From Chara braunii (taxonomy: Eukaryota > Streptophyta > Charophyceae > Charales > Characeae): a DNA stretch of 57,070 bases. Below the pieces are notes generated by a model. That model was not told the origin of the DNA, did no database searches, and worked only from the letters and a program-made list of their open reading frames with translations. A program made the position numbers and the translations under genes. The stretch spans positions 1,445,631 to 1,502,700 of the forward strand of contig BFEA01000155.1 in NCBI GenBank assembly GCA_003427395.1, read 5' to 3'. Each line of letters begins with the position of its first letter. Within the stretch, counting starts at the first letter, position 1. Below are positions 44,275 to 54,372 of the stretch, piece after piece.

Positions 44275-44568
44275 TAATAATCTGAGTCGTGGCGAACAAG
44301 TACTTTGTGGAACGGATAGGTGGACGCGATTTGAACTTGTAGGTCGCTGGTTTTCCTTTTTGGATTTGTGTATTTGACTTTCTTGTAGGCCTTCGTATGG
44401 GGCTCTGTATTTGATACTTTTTTGGACTAGGTTTGTTGACCCGCGTTCCTGTACTTTCTAGGCGTCGTACGACTTCTTTTTCACGAGTCCCTCTCCTTTA
44501 TCCCTTCTCCTTTTGAAGTTGGCAGGTTTGGTCTGTTCATCTCTTGTTTCGTGAATGCTGTAAGCTAA
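44275..44568 (+). repeat. Right pseudo-LTR (lacks hammerhead)
   Basis: Collinear with the left pseudo-LTR but jumps from ACTTTCTAGGCGT directly to CGTACGACTTCTTTTTCACG, omitting the ribozyme block. It ends at GTAAGCTAA before the target duplication (44569-44578). Confidence 0.85.
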
Positions 44569-44578
44569 CGTTGCCAAC

Positions 44579-44581
<3 letters not shown>

Positions 44582-44631
<50 letters not shown>

Positions 44632-44720
44632 GATGGTAGGCGCCATGTGGCGCATTCAGAAGAGATGGGGACTTACAGTCCCGACGGACGATTGCAGGCG
44701 CCCGTAATAATGAGCAACCG
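44582..44720 (+). repeat. Poly(A) tract and repeat R copy A, right part
   Basis: 48 A residues (44582-44629) follow the target duplication, so they belong to the pre-existing repeat. GGCGCCATGTGGCGC (44638-44652) is a hairpin. Related hairpins at 56613 (AGCGCCACTTGGCACTC) and 56875 (AGGCGCCACGTGCCTC) follow poly(A)-like tracts or A-rich runs in copy C. Confidence 0.65.
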
Positions 44721-44969
44721 ACTTTTAGGTAAGTTAAATTTTATTTTTTTTGTTTTTCTTCTTCTGTTATTTCTAGATTTTTAATTTTTTTTTTAGCATA
44801 TTCCTTAGGTCCTAGCTCAATGCTTGTTCGTTTTGAAAACGGGCAGTTGGGCATTGAAGTGCTTGAACCCGGCGCTTATGGCGTCTGGGTACAGGCGCAG
44901 AGATAGAGAGAAGAGGGGGGAAGGAATGACCGAGCCAGGCTGTTTCGTCGGACTTGCACCGACTCATCA

Positions 44970-45749
44970 GGGGCTGCAACCCCGACAGCCCATCTGAGGA
45001 TGGGCAAAAACGAGTGAATCTACCAGGGATTGTGGGGATGTGCAAATACCTGCTTTCAGGGCATTGGCACGAATTGCAGGTAAGGTCTGGGGGCAGTTGC
45101 TCGTGGGAAAACGAGCAACTATTCCCTCAGCAACTGCTGAGGGAACCACCCCAACCTATGTCTGAATCTGGCTGGGGTCGTGGGCTGTATGCAGGCACAG
45201 GCATGAAAGGGGGGGCTGAAAAGATTGAGGGAGAGAGAGGGAAACGAGATAATTGGGAGGAGGAGGGCCTACTCCTCCCAACACTGACAACTGTCCTCCC
45301 CGTTTTCAGGGGAGGGCAGAGGTAGAAGGGAGAAAAAGGAAAATGAAAAAAGCCACGGCCACGAATGTGGCCGTGACTACGATCAGATATAGGCCAAACT
45401 GGCCTGAATGTGACGCATGCCAGAGGTTGGGGAGTTGAAGAGGTGGCGAGGGGAACTTGGCTGGAAACAACCATTTTCTCGCTGAACCTGCACTCAGTGT
45501 GGGGCTGAGTGCAGGGAAAATGGAGAAAAAGAGGGGGGCAGTTGAGTACAACTGCCACCCTAAGTGTGTGGCTGACGTGAGACAACCTTGGTCCGTTGAT
45601 CTGGCTCAGATCAACGGCCCCAGGCAAGTGACGAATTTTGCCTGGGGGCAGCTGAGGCTGCTGCTGCCTTCCTCAGCCACTACAAAAGAGGCAGCTGTCC
45701 CCCAGCTGCCTCACACTTGCCTCCAGCTGCCAGTGTGCGATAGCACACT
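44970..45749. repeat. Dense array of short perfect hairpins
   Basis: At least twelve perfect stem-loops lie in 780 bp. Examples: GCCCATC/GATGGGC 44988-45005; AGTTGCTCG/CGAGCAACT 45095-45120; TTCCCTCAG/CTGAGGGAA 45122-45145; TTGGGAGGAG/CTCCTCCCAA 45253-45281; CCTCCCC/GGGGAGG 45295-45315; CACGGCCAC/GTGGCCGTG 45354-45375; AGGCCA/TGGCCT 45391-45405; CCTGCACTCAG/CTGAGTGCAGG 45487-45515 inside an outer CCATTTTC/GAAAATGG; GGCAGTTG/CAACTGCC 45537-45556; CCGTTGATCTG/CAGATCAACGG 45593-45617; CCCCAGGCAA/TTGCCTGGGG 45618-45647; GAGGCAGCTG/CAGCTGCCTC 45688-45712; AGTGTGC/GCACACT 45732-45749. Stem sequences are unrelated to each other and loops are 2-10 nt. No protein similarity. Confidence 0.85.
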
Positions 45750-45968
45750 TGCCTCATCGCTGCAGTGCTGGAGAGGAGGCAGGAGTGCTGTCGGCGGAGC
45801 TGGAGGATTGCGAAGGAGCGCTACGAAGGAGGAGACAGCCATAGCCTTGGCTGGAGCACTCTGCTCCACCCCTTTGCATACTGGTCTCGAGGGGGAATCC
45901 GAGGCAGCGTGGTGAGGAGCGGCAGCGGAGCGACGGGGAGCGCGGCAACTGGTGGAGGTGTGCTGACC

Positions 45969-46021
45969 GATATTTTCGGCAACCATAACTCGTTTTTGTG
46001 GGGTTATGCTGCCGAAATATC
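45969..46021. repeat. Hairpin GATATTTTCGGCA / TGCCGAAATATC
   Basis: A 12-bp stem with a one-base bulge encloses a second inner pairing (CCATAAC with GGTTATG). It continues the hairpin-rich tract. Confidence 0.75.
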
Positions 46022-46024
46022 GCG

Positions 46025-46320
46025 GCATCGACGCAACACCTTTATTTTGAGGGGTGACGATGGCGTTTTCACGACACGTCAGCGACACCTTGTTTTGAAG
46101 AGTGACGCTTCCGTTTTCACGGCACGGTAGTACAGCGTGGTGGAGCGCCACCGTCTTTTTGCAGTGGTACGGCACGGCAAAGCGCTGCCTTTTTTTTTTT
46201 TACGGTGCGGTACGGCACGGCGAAGCGCTGCCGTTTGTTTTATACGGTGGTGCGGCACGGCAAAGCGCTGCCGTTTTTTTTTTACGAGGATTCGGCACGA
46301 CAATGGAATTGCGGCACGAC
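46025..46320 (+). repeat. Two tandem-repeat sets with hairpin units
   Basis: ACACCTT...TTTTGA(G/A)(G)GAGTGACG...CGTTTTCACG(A/G)CACG occurs twice (about 46037 and 46086). Then CGGCACGGC(A/G)AAGCGCTGCC plus a T-run and ACGGTG occurs three times (46169, 46213, 46254). Each of the latter forms the hairpin GGCA-GC...GC-TGCC. Confidence 0.75.
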
Positions 46321-46329
46321 GGTGGGATG

Positions 46330-47840
46330 TGAGTGGGCGACACATTGACCATTGGGAGCACATGGCACTTGCGGTTTTGACACCAGGTAGTGTTATTATT
46401 TTTTTGGAGAGCGTGGTGACAGTGGTTTCGGAAGTTGGGACCATCCGATGCTAAAAGCGGTAGTGCGGGACCACTTGGGATGGGTTGGGATAGACGTGGA
46501 ACCAGTTGGGACTGTCTTGGAAACAATATTTTTTTGGGACTCGTGCGACTTGCCGCCATCGAATCTGGAACTACCTCGTGTGCTACTTGCGAGTCAGGAA
46601 AAGATTGGGACAAGCAGTTGGCTTGAGACTTGCCTTAGGACTGCAGTTTTCTTTGGCGACAAGTATATTTTTTCTTGGCTTTCTTGAGTGAGCCAGAGCG
46701 CGTCCGACACCACTTCACTCGAGGTCAGTCAGTTGATTGACTCTGATTTCCCTTCACACTTGTGTGAATCCACACTTTGTTTGACGCTGTTCGTTGAATG
46801 TTCGTTGAAAAGGTACAGGAAAGTCATGCGTATCGTGCATATGAATGGAAATGTCTGACTTGGGCATGGGATTGCATTGTTTTTTTTTTTAACTTGTTGT
46901 CTCTGCGTGTTGTGCATGTAGGCATAAGGATGCTTGCAAAGGACATTGATTATGCCTATTTGAGAAAATGGAATAGGAGTGTCTTCTTTTGACTTTTGAC
47001 CTGCCTGCATGCCAAGAAGGGTTGGTTGTTTTAAAAAATATCAATTTTTTACGCGCACCGTAAAACGAATTCGAATCAAATAAAGCAGATAAGGTCAAAC
47101 GAACGTAGTCTTTTCCCAAAGATTAACCATCTCTCTCCTGAATAACTTTTATCTGTTTAAATGATTCTTATTGTCTATCTTTTTTAACTATTTTCGTTTG
47201 AGTTACCTTGGGCAAGAGACGAAGGGGACAACTGAAAATCTACTTGTGGTGAACACGTTCTCTTTTTTAAGGAAGCATCTGAGGCAAGGGTTCATTGCGT
47301 TAGGAGCCGACCTTATTATCGACCCTGAGTGGACCGTTCTACGGGGGGGTACTTTGCCGATTCGGTGGAGACGGCCCGACTTCTGAGATCCGAGTACCCC
47401 AGACCAATTCCTAAAGAGAGAGCCATGCGACACCTCAAGCAATGCCTCTGACCACGAATCATCCGCAAAACAGCCCGTCATCTAAGAAGATTGAGAAACG
47501 TGTGGAGACGAGTATGTGCGTGTTTAATCTTAGGTCGGCGGTATGATGAAATGAATAACTTTGGCAGCTAAGGTTGTCCGACTACCGTCACCGTGTCGGC
47601 TGCATATATGTTATTGTCTAAAGCCAACTCCTCGTTGGCGGCTGTATGATTTTTGTGGAGATCGACTCGGGGTAATCGAGTTTTATTTTGATCTTGGGTA
47701 TCTAATGATGATTTTGACTCTTCCGATTATCATTGCAGATGGAATATACATTTCTATCGACTAAGTAACAGTTCCTGTTGGTATAACCATGTGTGATTGT
47801 TATAACTTTCTTTTGACTCGTGTTTAAAGGGGCAAGGAGG
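46330..47840. other. Non-coding, nothing recognised
   Basis: Short open frames only, with T-runs and no repeats that extend beyond local words. Confidence 0.4.
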
Positions 47841-47849
47841 TTTCACGGT

Positions 47850-48030
47850 TGGTTGAGACCATCCTTGTCGACCGACGTACGCTTCGTACTTAGGAGATCA
47901 ACGCCCTAAGGAACGGACGACGCCCGGGTTTAATAGGCATTTTAATTGCGCGTACCTATTCTACAGCGAGAGAGCAAACGCCCACGGTTGACCCACCTTT
48001 GCAACTACATTTAAAAGCTTTCACACGTGG
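47850..48030 (+). repeat. Dispersed repeat R, fragment (copy B)
   Basis: GGTTGGTTGAGACCATCCTT, GTCGACCGAC and CGTACCTATTCTACAGCGAG are collinear with GTGGTTAAATGGATCGTCCT, GTCGACCGAC and CGTACCCCCTATGCTACAGTG at 55670-55800. Confidence 0.55.
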
Positions 48031-48039
48031 GTTAGCAGT

Positions 48040-48960
48040 TCAGTAGGGATACGCCCCTAAGGGTGGTGACAGCCCCTTAGGGAAGCAAGCTCATGCCCCG
48101 AGGGAACCTGTCCTTTTTTAGGGGACCGAGGGATGTACAGCTGGTGCACCCGGCTAGAGCGACAAAGAGACGTCGCAACCACGACCGTCTCGGTGGTTCG
48201 TGGAATGTTTTGTGTCGTATCTCTATAGTTTTTGTTTAAATTCCTGCGTGACATGGTCGGGAGGGCCCTCACTCGCGCGGGGGCCGATGCGCTCGACAGC
48301 GGTTACCCACTAGTAGGAGTTTTCCGCAACCTAAAAAAATGTATGCGCAAACGGAGCAGGGTGCGGACAAAATTTGAATTTTCTTTCTGTTATTGGAGCG
48401 GTAAGAGGATAGCTTGGGAGTAGTGTCATGCGTTATCCTAAGGTAACGAAAGTGTGATTTTGGTATAAGGAGAGGTGTGTACTGCAGCCATGAGTGAAAC
48501 AAGGCCCTAAAAGAATGATAGGCACAGTGGGGCGGCCAAGGTGTGGCTTTGGGGCATTTGGGTAGACCAACGCACAACGCAACGCCTATTTATATGAAAC
48601 TATGTGAGTGCTAAGCTCAGCCTTGAGCCGATCACTACTGGTTACGATGCAAAACTTTCATGGGAGAGGTACTGAGATCGATGTTAGCAAACGCTGATGT
48701 GGGAGCGATAGAGCAACTTGAAGGAACCCGAGGGGTTGAGGGTCTGACGAGGCTATCCCTTTCGTTTTTTTGGACAATCTCGACGATGGGTCCGATTAAC
48801 GAAACAAAGGAGGTGCCAACAGTTCCCCGCACCTCTTTCTAATGTTTTCTTCATTTCCGTTTTGATTTTGTCTTTATTTTAACTTTTGCTTGACATCTCA
48901 TTTTCCTTTTGGACATGGTACCTGTTCCGGTACAGGTATCGTGACTGATATGGAGTTAAC
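48040..48960. other. Non-coding, nothing recognised
   Basis: A local hairpin GAGGTG/CACCTC lies at about 48810-48836. No domains are visible in short frames. Confidence 0.4.
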
Positions 48961-48965
48961 TAACA

Positions 48966-49040
48966 AGCATAGCTCAATTGGTAGACCGACTGAACTGTTG
49001 GAATACAGGCTTGAGATTGAAATCAACTGGCAACAGATAA
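48966..49040 (+). other. tRNA-like segment (possible SINE head)
   Basis: TAGCTCAATTGGTAGA is a perfect tRNA D-arm and A-box. About 30 nt downstream GAGATTGAAATC is only a weak B-box, and the stems do not close. It is probably a tRNA-derived relic. Confidence 0.3.
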
Positions 49041-49044
49041 GCAA

Positions 49045-50210
49045 AACGAGGCGAATCTAGATTGCCTCAGGCCGACGAGTTCAGTAAGTGATGCCCCTTG
49101 GGCCGTTGTCCGTAGCACTGTCCTTTGGGACATCCGTTAAAATTGAAACGCTACAAAGAAAATTGGCACGTCCTTGCACGATGAGAAAAGCATGCGGCCG
49201 ACCTAAGGTCTTAGTACTATGGTCTCTATTTTTCCTACTTAAGGCAGGCGATCGAAGGGGAATAGGTTGATCGTGTTCACTTTCAGACCGAATCATCAGG
49301 CAAACAGGCGTTGTCGAGCAACGTTAATAAAAAAGGGGAAGGATTAGAGTGAAAACGACAATAAAGGAGGGACGAGATAAGCCTAGAGAGCGGCAGCGGA
49401 GATGCGCATCATTCCGGGTTTGTTGTTGATCACAAAACCCTTGGCAACACGACTCCCTCCCTCGCAAGACCGTGACCTCCTTCTTCGTCCAACAATTCCT
49501 CCCTTTGGTGGTCGTGATCTTCTTTTGTGAGAGCAATCTCTCTCCTTGTGGTAATGGTGAACATGCTCACAGAAAGGGTTGTTAACAATGTACCTTACCC
49601 GGTTATAGTGGGAGATCCATTTTTATTTTGGGTCTGATGCAACCGGCTAGATCAAGGGCAGCAGATGCACTGACATGAGGAGGCAGCAATGAGGGGTTCT
49701 GGCGAGATGGATGCACCTTCCGATTTGTTATAGCGGAAGATTCATCCTTATCCTTGCTCATTTGGTGAAAGAGTGAAGCCGCTTATGCTAAGCCATCGTC
49801 ATAATCACGTGTTGTTGATTATGCGAGTGGTCTTCATCCCGGTGCTGCATCGTGTTGGTATTCCTGCCTATAGGGCTCACGCATCCAGTCGTGTTCCAAT
49901 GAGAGATTTGCGTCTTCATGCGCAATCAAATGGGGCAGTGATAAGGCAAGTGGCAATGCGCAGAGGGAATGGCATAGTGGCAGTTTGTCTCCCTTTTGTT
50001 ATAGTGGGTGATACATTCTCATTTCTGAGAGCGCACTTTCCTAGCAGAAGGTTCATTCTCATTTTTGCTTAATGGTGAAGTAGCATAGTGTCTTTTGTAC
50101 TTGCCTCGCCACCCAACTCATATTTTTCTAATCCTCCTCCGACAAATCGAGTTTGATCGTGGAGAGCACTTACCAAGCCATGCTCGATGAAGCACTGTGC
50201 ACGTAGTATT
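49045..50210. other. Non-coding with faint internal repeats
   Basis: CCTTACCCGGTTATAGTGGG (49592), CCGATTTGTTATAGCGGAAG (49720) and CCTTTTGTTATAGTGGGTG (49991), each followed by AT(C/A)(C)ATT(C/T)T(T/C)AT, suggest a degenerate repeat of about 130-270 bp. Confidence 0.4.
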
Positions 50211-50214
50211 CCTC

Positions 50215-50945
50215 ATGATGGTCTTTGTGTTCACACGGGTCTGCTCTTCGTTGAGCTTGGTGGTGGTCATCGCCGCAGCAACCATTTATTTTCGTTAGTA
50301 GCGTTGCGCTGTGTTCATTCCGGCGGGTAACTCCCTGTCGTGATCGCCACTTGCATCGCAGTGACTGTCTTGATACCTTATCGAGGGACTGGCATAGCTT
50401 AACCTGGTCAGTGCATTGAAGTAGTCGAATCATGGGGAAAGATGAGGTGAGTCGGGAGGAAAATAAAAAAGACGAACGATCGAAAGTGTGAAGGAGGGGG
50501 AGGATAAATAAAGGAGAGAAAAAACTTATCTTACGACTGTTTCTAGCGAGGAATGGCAGATTGAAAGTCCTTCTTGACTCTATGATGGTCTTTGCATTCA
50601 CACGGGTCTGCTCTTTGCGGAGCTCGGTGGGTTGTCGCTACATCAACCATTTATTTTCGTTTGTAGCGTTGCATCGTGTTTGTTCCGGTGGGTAACTCCC
50701 CGTTGTAATCGCCACTTGCATCACAGTGGTTATCTTACTCCCTTATCAAGGGACTATCATAGTTGAACTTGGTCAGTGGGTTGGAGTAACCGAATTACGG
50801 GGAAAGATGAGGTAAGCTGAGAGAAAAAGAAAAAAGAGGAACGATGAAAAGTGCGAAGAAGGGGAAGGACAAAGAAAGGAGAAAAGGAACTTACCCGATC
50901 ACTGGTCCTAGCGAGGAATGACAGATTGAAAATCCTTCTTGACTC
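50215..50945 (+). repeat. Two-copy tandem repeat of about 365 bp
   Basis: ATGGTCTTTG(T/C)(G/A)TTCACACGGGTCTGCTCTT starts copies at 50217 and 50584. AACCATTTATTTTCGTT, CGCCACTTGCATC, GGGGAAAGATGAGGT and AGCGAGGAATG(G/A)CAGATTGAAA(G/A)TCCTTC are collinear in both. Purine-rich 100-bp segments occur in each. Confidence 0.9.
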
Positions 50946-50949
50946 TTTG

Positions 50950-52470
50950 ATTAGTGATTGTGTTGTCAATCGAGGGGTACCTGCAATCAAGCCTGTATCG
51001 TATTAAATTCCAACTGTCGCTGGCCAGGCTAATCATTGACCGTTGCCTTCTTTTTCTTTTGTTACTATCATCGTGGTTCGGAAATCGTGTCTACTTATAG
51101 TCTCTTTTACTGCGGTTACTGTACCTCTCTGGTAGGAGCTCCTTCCACGGACAGAGTGCAGTCATGGTGCCCTATTTTTGACAGTAATCAAGCTGCCCGG
51201 TCTGGGCTGCTGGTGTTGTAATACTGCTACCAGTGCTTTAGCATTCCAGCTATTGCGGTACAGCGCTAAGAACTGCTAGTTTTTTCTTACGAGTTGCAAC
51301 TTATACTAAAAGATATTGCATTTGACGCAATTATTTTCCTTTCGTTCAGAGTTGCTATTTTCCAAGTTGGATTGCCACTACCTCATAATATTACAGCGTT
51401 GTGTGAACTGTTATTATCATTTCTACAAGGTGTGTTGTTCGTCTATTGCGTTATTACCACCGACTCAAGTTGCTATAATCGGGAGACTATGTTGGCTCGT
51501 TGTTAGTAATGCGGAGGACTCTTGGAACGAGAAGTGCGTCGAGACTCAACTATTTGTTGTGCAATGCGCTATGCCCTGTTGCTGCATGCACAATGTCACG
51601 CTGTACATTGAATACACACTTGCTGCGCATTTGTTAAAGTTCATATTGTGCTTCTAACTGTACAAAATCGTTGCGCTTTACTGTAAAATTGTTGTCTGTC
51701 ACTGATTTGCGAAGAATTGCTATATCTTGTTGTGCATAGATGCTGCGTTTATGCAAATCACACTAGGTATGTTGAGTTGGCTGCATCTCCACATGTGTTT
51801 CGAATAGAGCACGAGGGACGTGCTTTATTCAAACACAGTCCTTCTAAGTTGTGTAACTACAGATTAAAACAACATTTCGCCCTCAGAGACTGGCTAGGCT
51901 GTGAAAATGGGTCATCGTGGCAGCTCGACGGATAGTTAGGGAGCCATTACTCTGCATTTTAGTCAAAGTTTGACCATCCTGCTGCGATTTTGGCCACTAT
52001 TGCGAGATCCTTATGCGTTTTTATAGTTAAAAACCCTCTCACGCGAGTCTAAGTGTACCTCCCTTGTATTCGAGAGACTTAATGCTTCTTTCTCGGCCCT
52101 CCTTAGTCTCAGTCTAGTCTACTGGTTCAGTGAGGAAGACGACAGACAAGATTGCAACCCGTAATTTGCGTCAAGGCCTTTGTGGGAGGTTCGCCCCATC
52201 GATTACAGGAACTCTGTCGGAATCTACGTAAGGTTTTGGAGATGAGGAATAGTCGGGTATACCTTCTTTAGCCCTGTGTGAACCCACAATACTCACTAGC
52301 GGTTAATAGAAGGCTAAAAATTCGAGGTTTTTCGCCGCATCGCGACAAGCAATGTTGTCGAAACTTTTGCAAACAAACTATGCAGGATCATAATGCAAAC
52401 ATTAAAAAAAAAAACGGTAAAAAAAAACAAAAAAAAACAAATTGAAGAGCACTATAAGACCTTATTCGTA
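50950..52470. other. Non-coding, nothing recognised
   Basis: Short frames (up to 113 codons at 51316-51657) have no recognisable domain. A T-rich run at 51047 and an A-rich run at 52404 flank the stretch. Confidence 0.4.
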
Positions 52471-52478
52471 GTAGCTTT

Positions 52479-52625
52479 CAGAGTTCGCCAAATCGTTTTT
52501 CGAGTTCGGTGTTCTTGCTACGTTTTTCAGAGTTCGACAAATCTTTTTTCGAGTTCGGTGTTTTTGCCAAGTTTTTCAGAGTTCGCCAAATCCTTTTTCG
52601 AGTTCGGTGTTTTTGCGAAGTTTTT
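52479..52625 (+). repeat. Three-copy 49-bp tandem repeat
   Basis: AGAGTTCG(C/A)CAAATC(G/T/C)TTTTTCGAGTTCGGTG then TT(C/T)TTGC..(A/C)GTTTTTC occurs at 52479, 52528 and 52577 with a few substitutions per unit. Confidence 0.92.
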
Positions 52626-52934
52626 CGTTACTGGTCCAAATGCGGCAAAACATAATACAAATATACCCTAAAGCACATACATATCAGACATATAAAAAAA
52701 TCAAGAAAAAAGTAAAAATTGAGAGAAATATGGCAATTTCGATAATAATTTCACCAAAATTCGTCGAATTTTGAGCTTTTCATTAACAGCTTCCCACTAT
52801 ACTTCTAACGTTACATCTCTTTAGTTTGTCTGAGAGTTACGCATGTGTTCCTTTATGATTTATGTTTCTGTTAGAAGAAATTGGAAGAAGATGGAAAGAA
52901 GATGATATTACATGTGTTTGGTCGGATAAATCAA

Positions 52935-53600
52935 AGGCTGGATATTGTTCATAAGTAGAGTGACCCAGTGCTATATTTTTTGTTTGTTTTGTGAAGGACT
53001 AAACATTATTTTTAAGATGAATGACTTGGTTGTTGTTTTTATTTCTTAACGTTTGTCATTTTGACTTTTGAGGTGAAATATTATTTTTAAGTTGAATAAT
53101 TTGGTCTATTTGTTTCTTTATGTGTTTTTGAATGAAGTCTCTTATTTTATTTTTAGGGGGAATTTTTTGTTAAGAGCTAAGCATTGTTCATAAGTTGAAT
53201 GGTTCATCATGAAGCCACCTACTAAAAGTACAAACGAGTACATACTAGAAATATATGTATTTGCATATGAACAAACAGTTCGACATTGTTTCTAAGTAAA
53301 CTGGTTCATCCTAAGTTATATCACTAAGAAGAAATACAAAGTGAAAATTATAATAAAAAATAAACTTAACATTGTTTATAAGCAGAATGTTTCGGTCTCC
53401 TGCCCATATTTTGAAGACAAGTCGAAGAAGTACTTAAATTTTGGATATTTAAACAGTTCAAGGCGACTAGGCATTGTTTCTAAGTTGAATGGTTTAATCA
53501 CATTCTCAAATAAGAGATAAATAATTGTGCAACCTGTTCGTGTATAATCTAAGGCATGTTAGGCAATGTCCTTAAGATGAATAGTTTAGCGCCATGTCAT
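52935..53600 (+). repeat. Eight spaced copies of a 28-bp motif
   Basis: The motif (A/G)(A/G)CATTGTT(T/C)(C/A)TAAGTTGAATGGTT(C/T)A recurs near 52941, 53001, 53074, 53181, 53281, 53368, 53470 and 53571. The last five are 87-107 bp apart, while the intervening sequence is hardly conserved. Confidence 0.75.
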
Positions 53601-53874
53601 ATGTAAGATGGAAAAAAATCATCATATGAAGTATCAATGAACTATCTTATATGGAAACAACTAGAGATTTATTGTGAGAGTACTTACTCTGTGTGGTATG
53701 GATTCGCATGTGATTGAGTGTGAGCTCTGCTTAGTCCGAGTATCAAGTTTGATAGGTAATTGCTTTAGATGCTCGCCATGTACTGAAACTATAAGAGTTA
53801 GTTCAATTTTTTCATTTTCTGAGTTAAGTTTATTTTTTCATACTTGGTTTTGTATCAATTATCGGAATACGTTT

Positions 53875-54372
53875 TTGCCAAAGGAAGTGTCATCAAAATT
53901 TAAACAAATTAAGGAGTTGCTTAAATTTTATCTTCACAAAATTCAACTTTTGTCTGAGTTTTATATTTGGCTTAGTAAAAATTTGGGAAGCTTAAATTTC
54001 TAATGGAGATGCTGCCCATATTTTTACTAAATCAGATACTTAGACAAATTTCATTTTGTAAAGTTATAGTAGTTTTTAAATTTTGTATTTAGTTTTATTC
54101 AAATTTTGCAAAGATATTTTTTTTAGGAGAAGTGTTGCCAAACTTTATGCAAATCAAAAGCGTTAGTTAAATTTTGTCTTGTCAGCAATCAAGTTTTAAT
54201 TGAGTTCATATCTGATTTGTTATAAATATGAGAAATATACTTCTTTAAATAAAATATTACCTAAGTGTTTACTAAATCAAGGAGTTTGACCAAATTTGAC
54301 TTTGTGAAGTCAAAAAATCGTTCTTATATTTCATATTCGGCCGAGTATAAATTTTGAAAAGATACCTTTTTT
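53875..54372 (+). repeat. AT-rich tandem repeat of about 124 bp, four units
   Basis: Units at about 53875, 54001, 54125 and 54248 share an order of blocks: TG(T/C)..CC(A/C)A(A/T)..TTTA(C/T)(T/G)(A/C)AA(A/T)TCA, TTAG..AAATTT.(A/T)CTT, and TATTT(G/A)...T.A(G/T)T.(A/T)AA(A/T)TTT(G)(A/G)AA. An open frame of 109 codons over unit 1 is not conserved in the others. Confidence 0.7.

Larger units (their letters stand above)
39064..44568 (+). mobile_element. Penelope-like retroelement with N-terminal GIY-YIG endonuclease
   Basis: The 5505-bp element has direct pseudo-LTRs, a tandem hammerhead ribozyme, a zinc-knuckle ORF1, and a second coding region in the order GIY-YIG endonuclease then reverse transcriptase. 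Canonical Penelope-like elements carry the GIY-YIG domain after the RT. The permuted order is the defining trait of the Chlamys and Naiad clades. Such elements prime reverse transcription at a nick made by their own endonuclease. Stops, two frameshifts and a damaged GIY strand make this copy inactive. It is inserted in repeat R, and the pre-insertion site GCCGTTGCCAACGGTAAAA can be read from the flanks. Confidence 0.88.

Noticed and set aside
44582-44629. Poly(A) as the 3' tail of the Penelope-like element
   Set aside because: It lies beyond the right target-site duplication, so it belongs to the host repeat.
45127-45627. 166-codon minus-strand frame in the hairpin-rich tract
   Set aside because: The sequence is explained by palindromes and has no protein-like conservation or domain.
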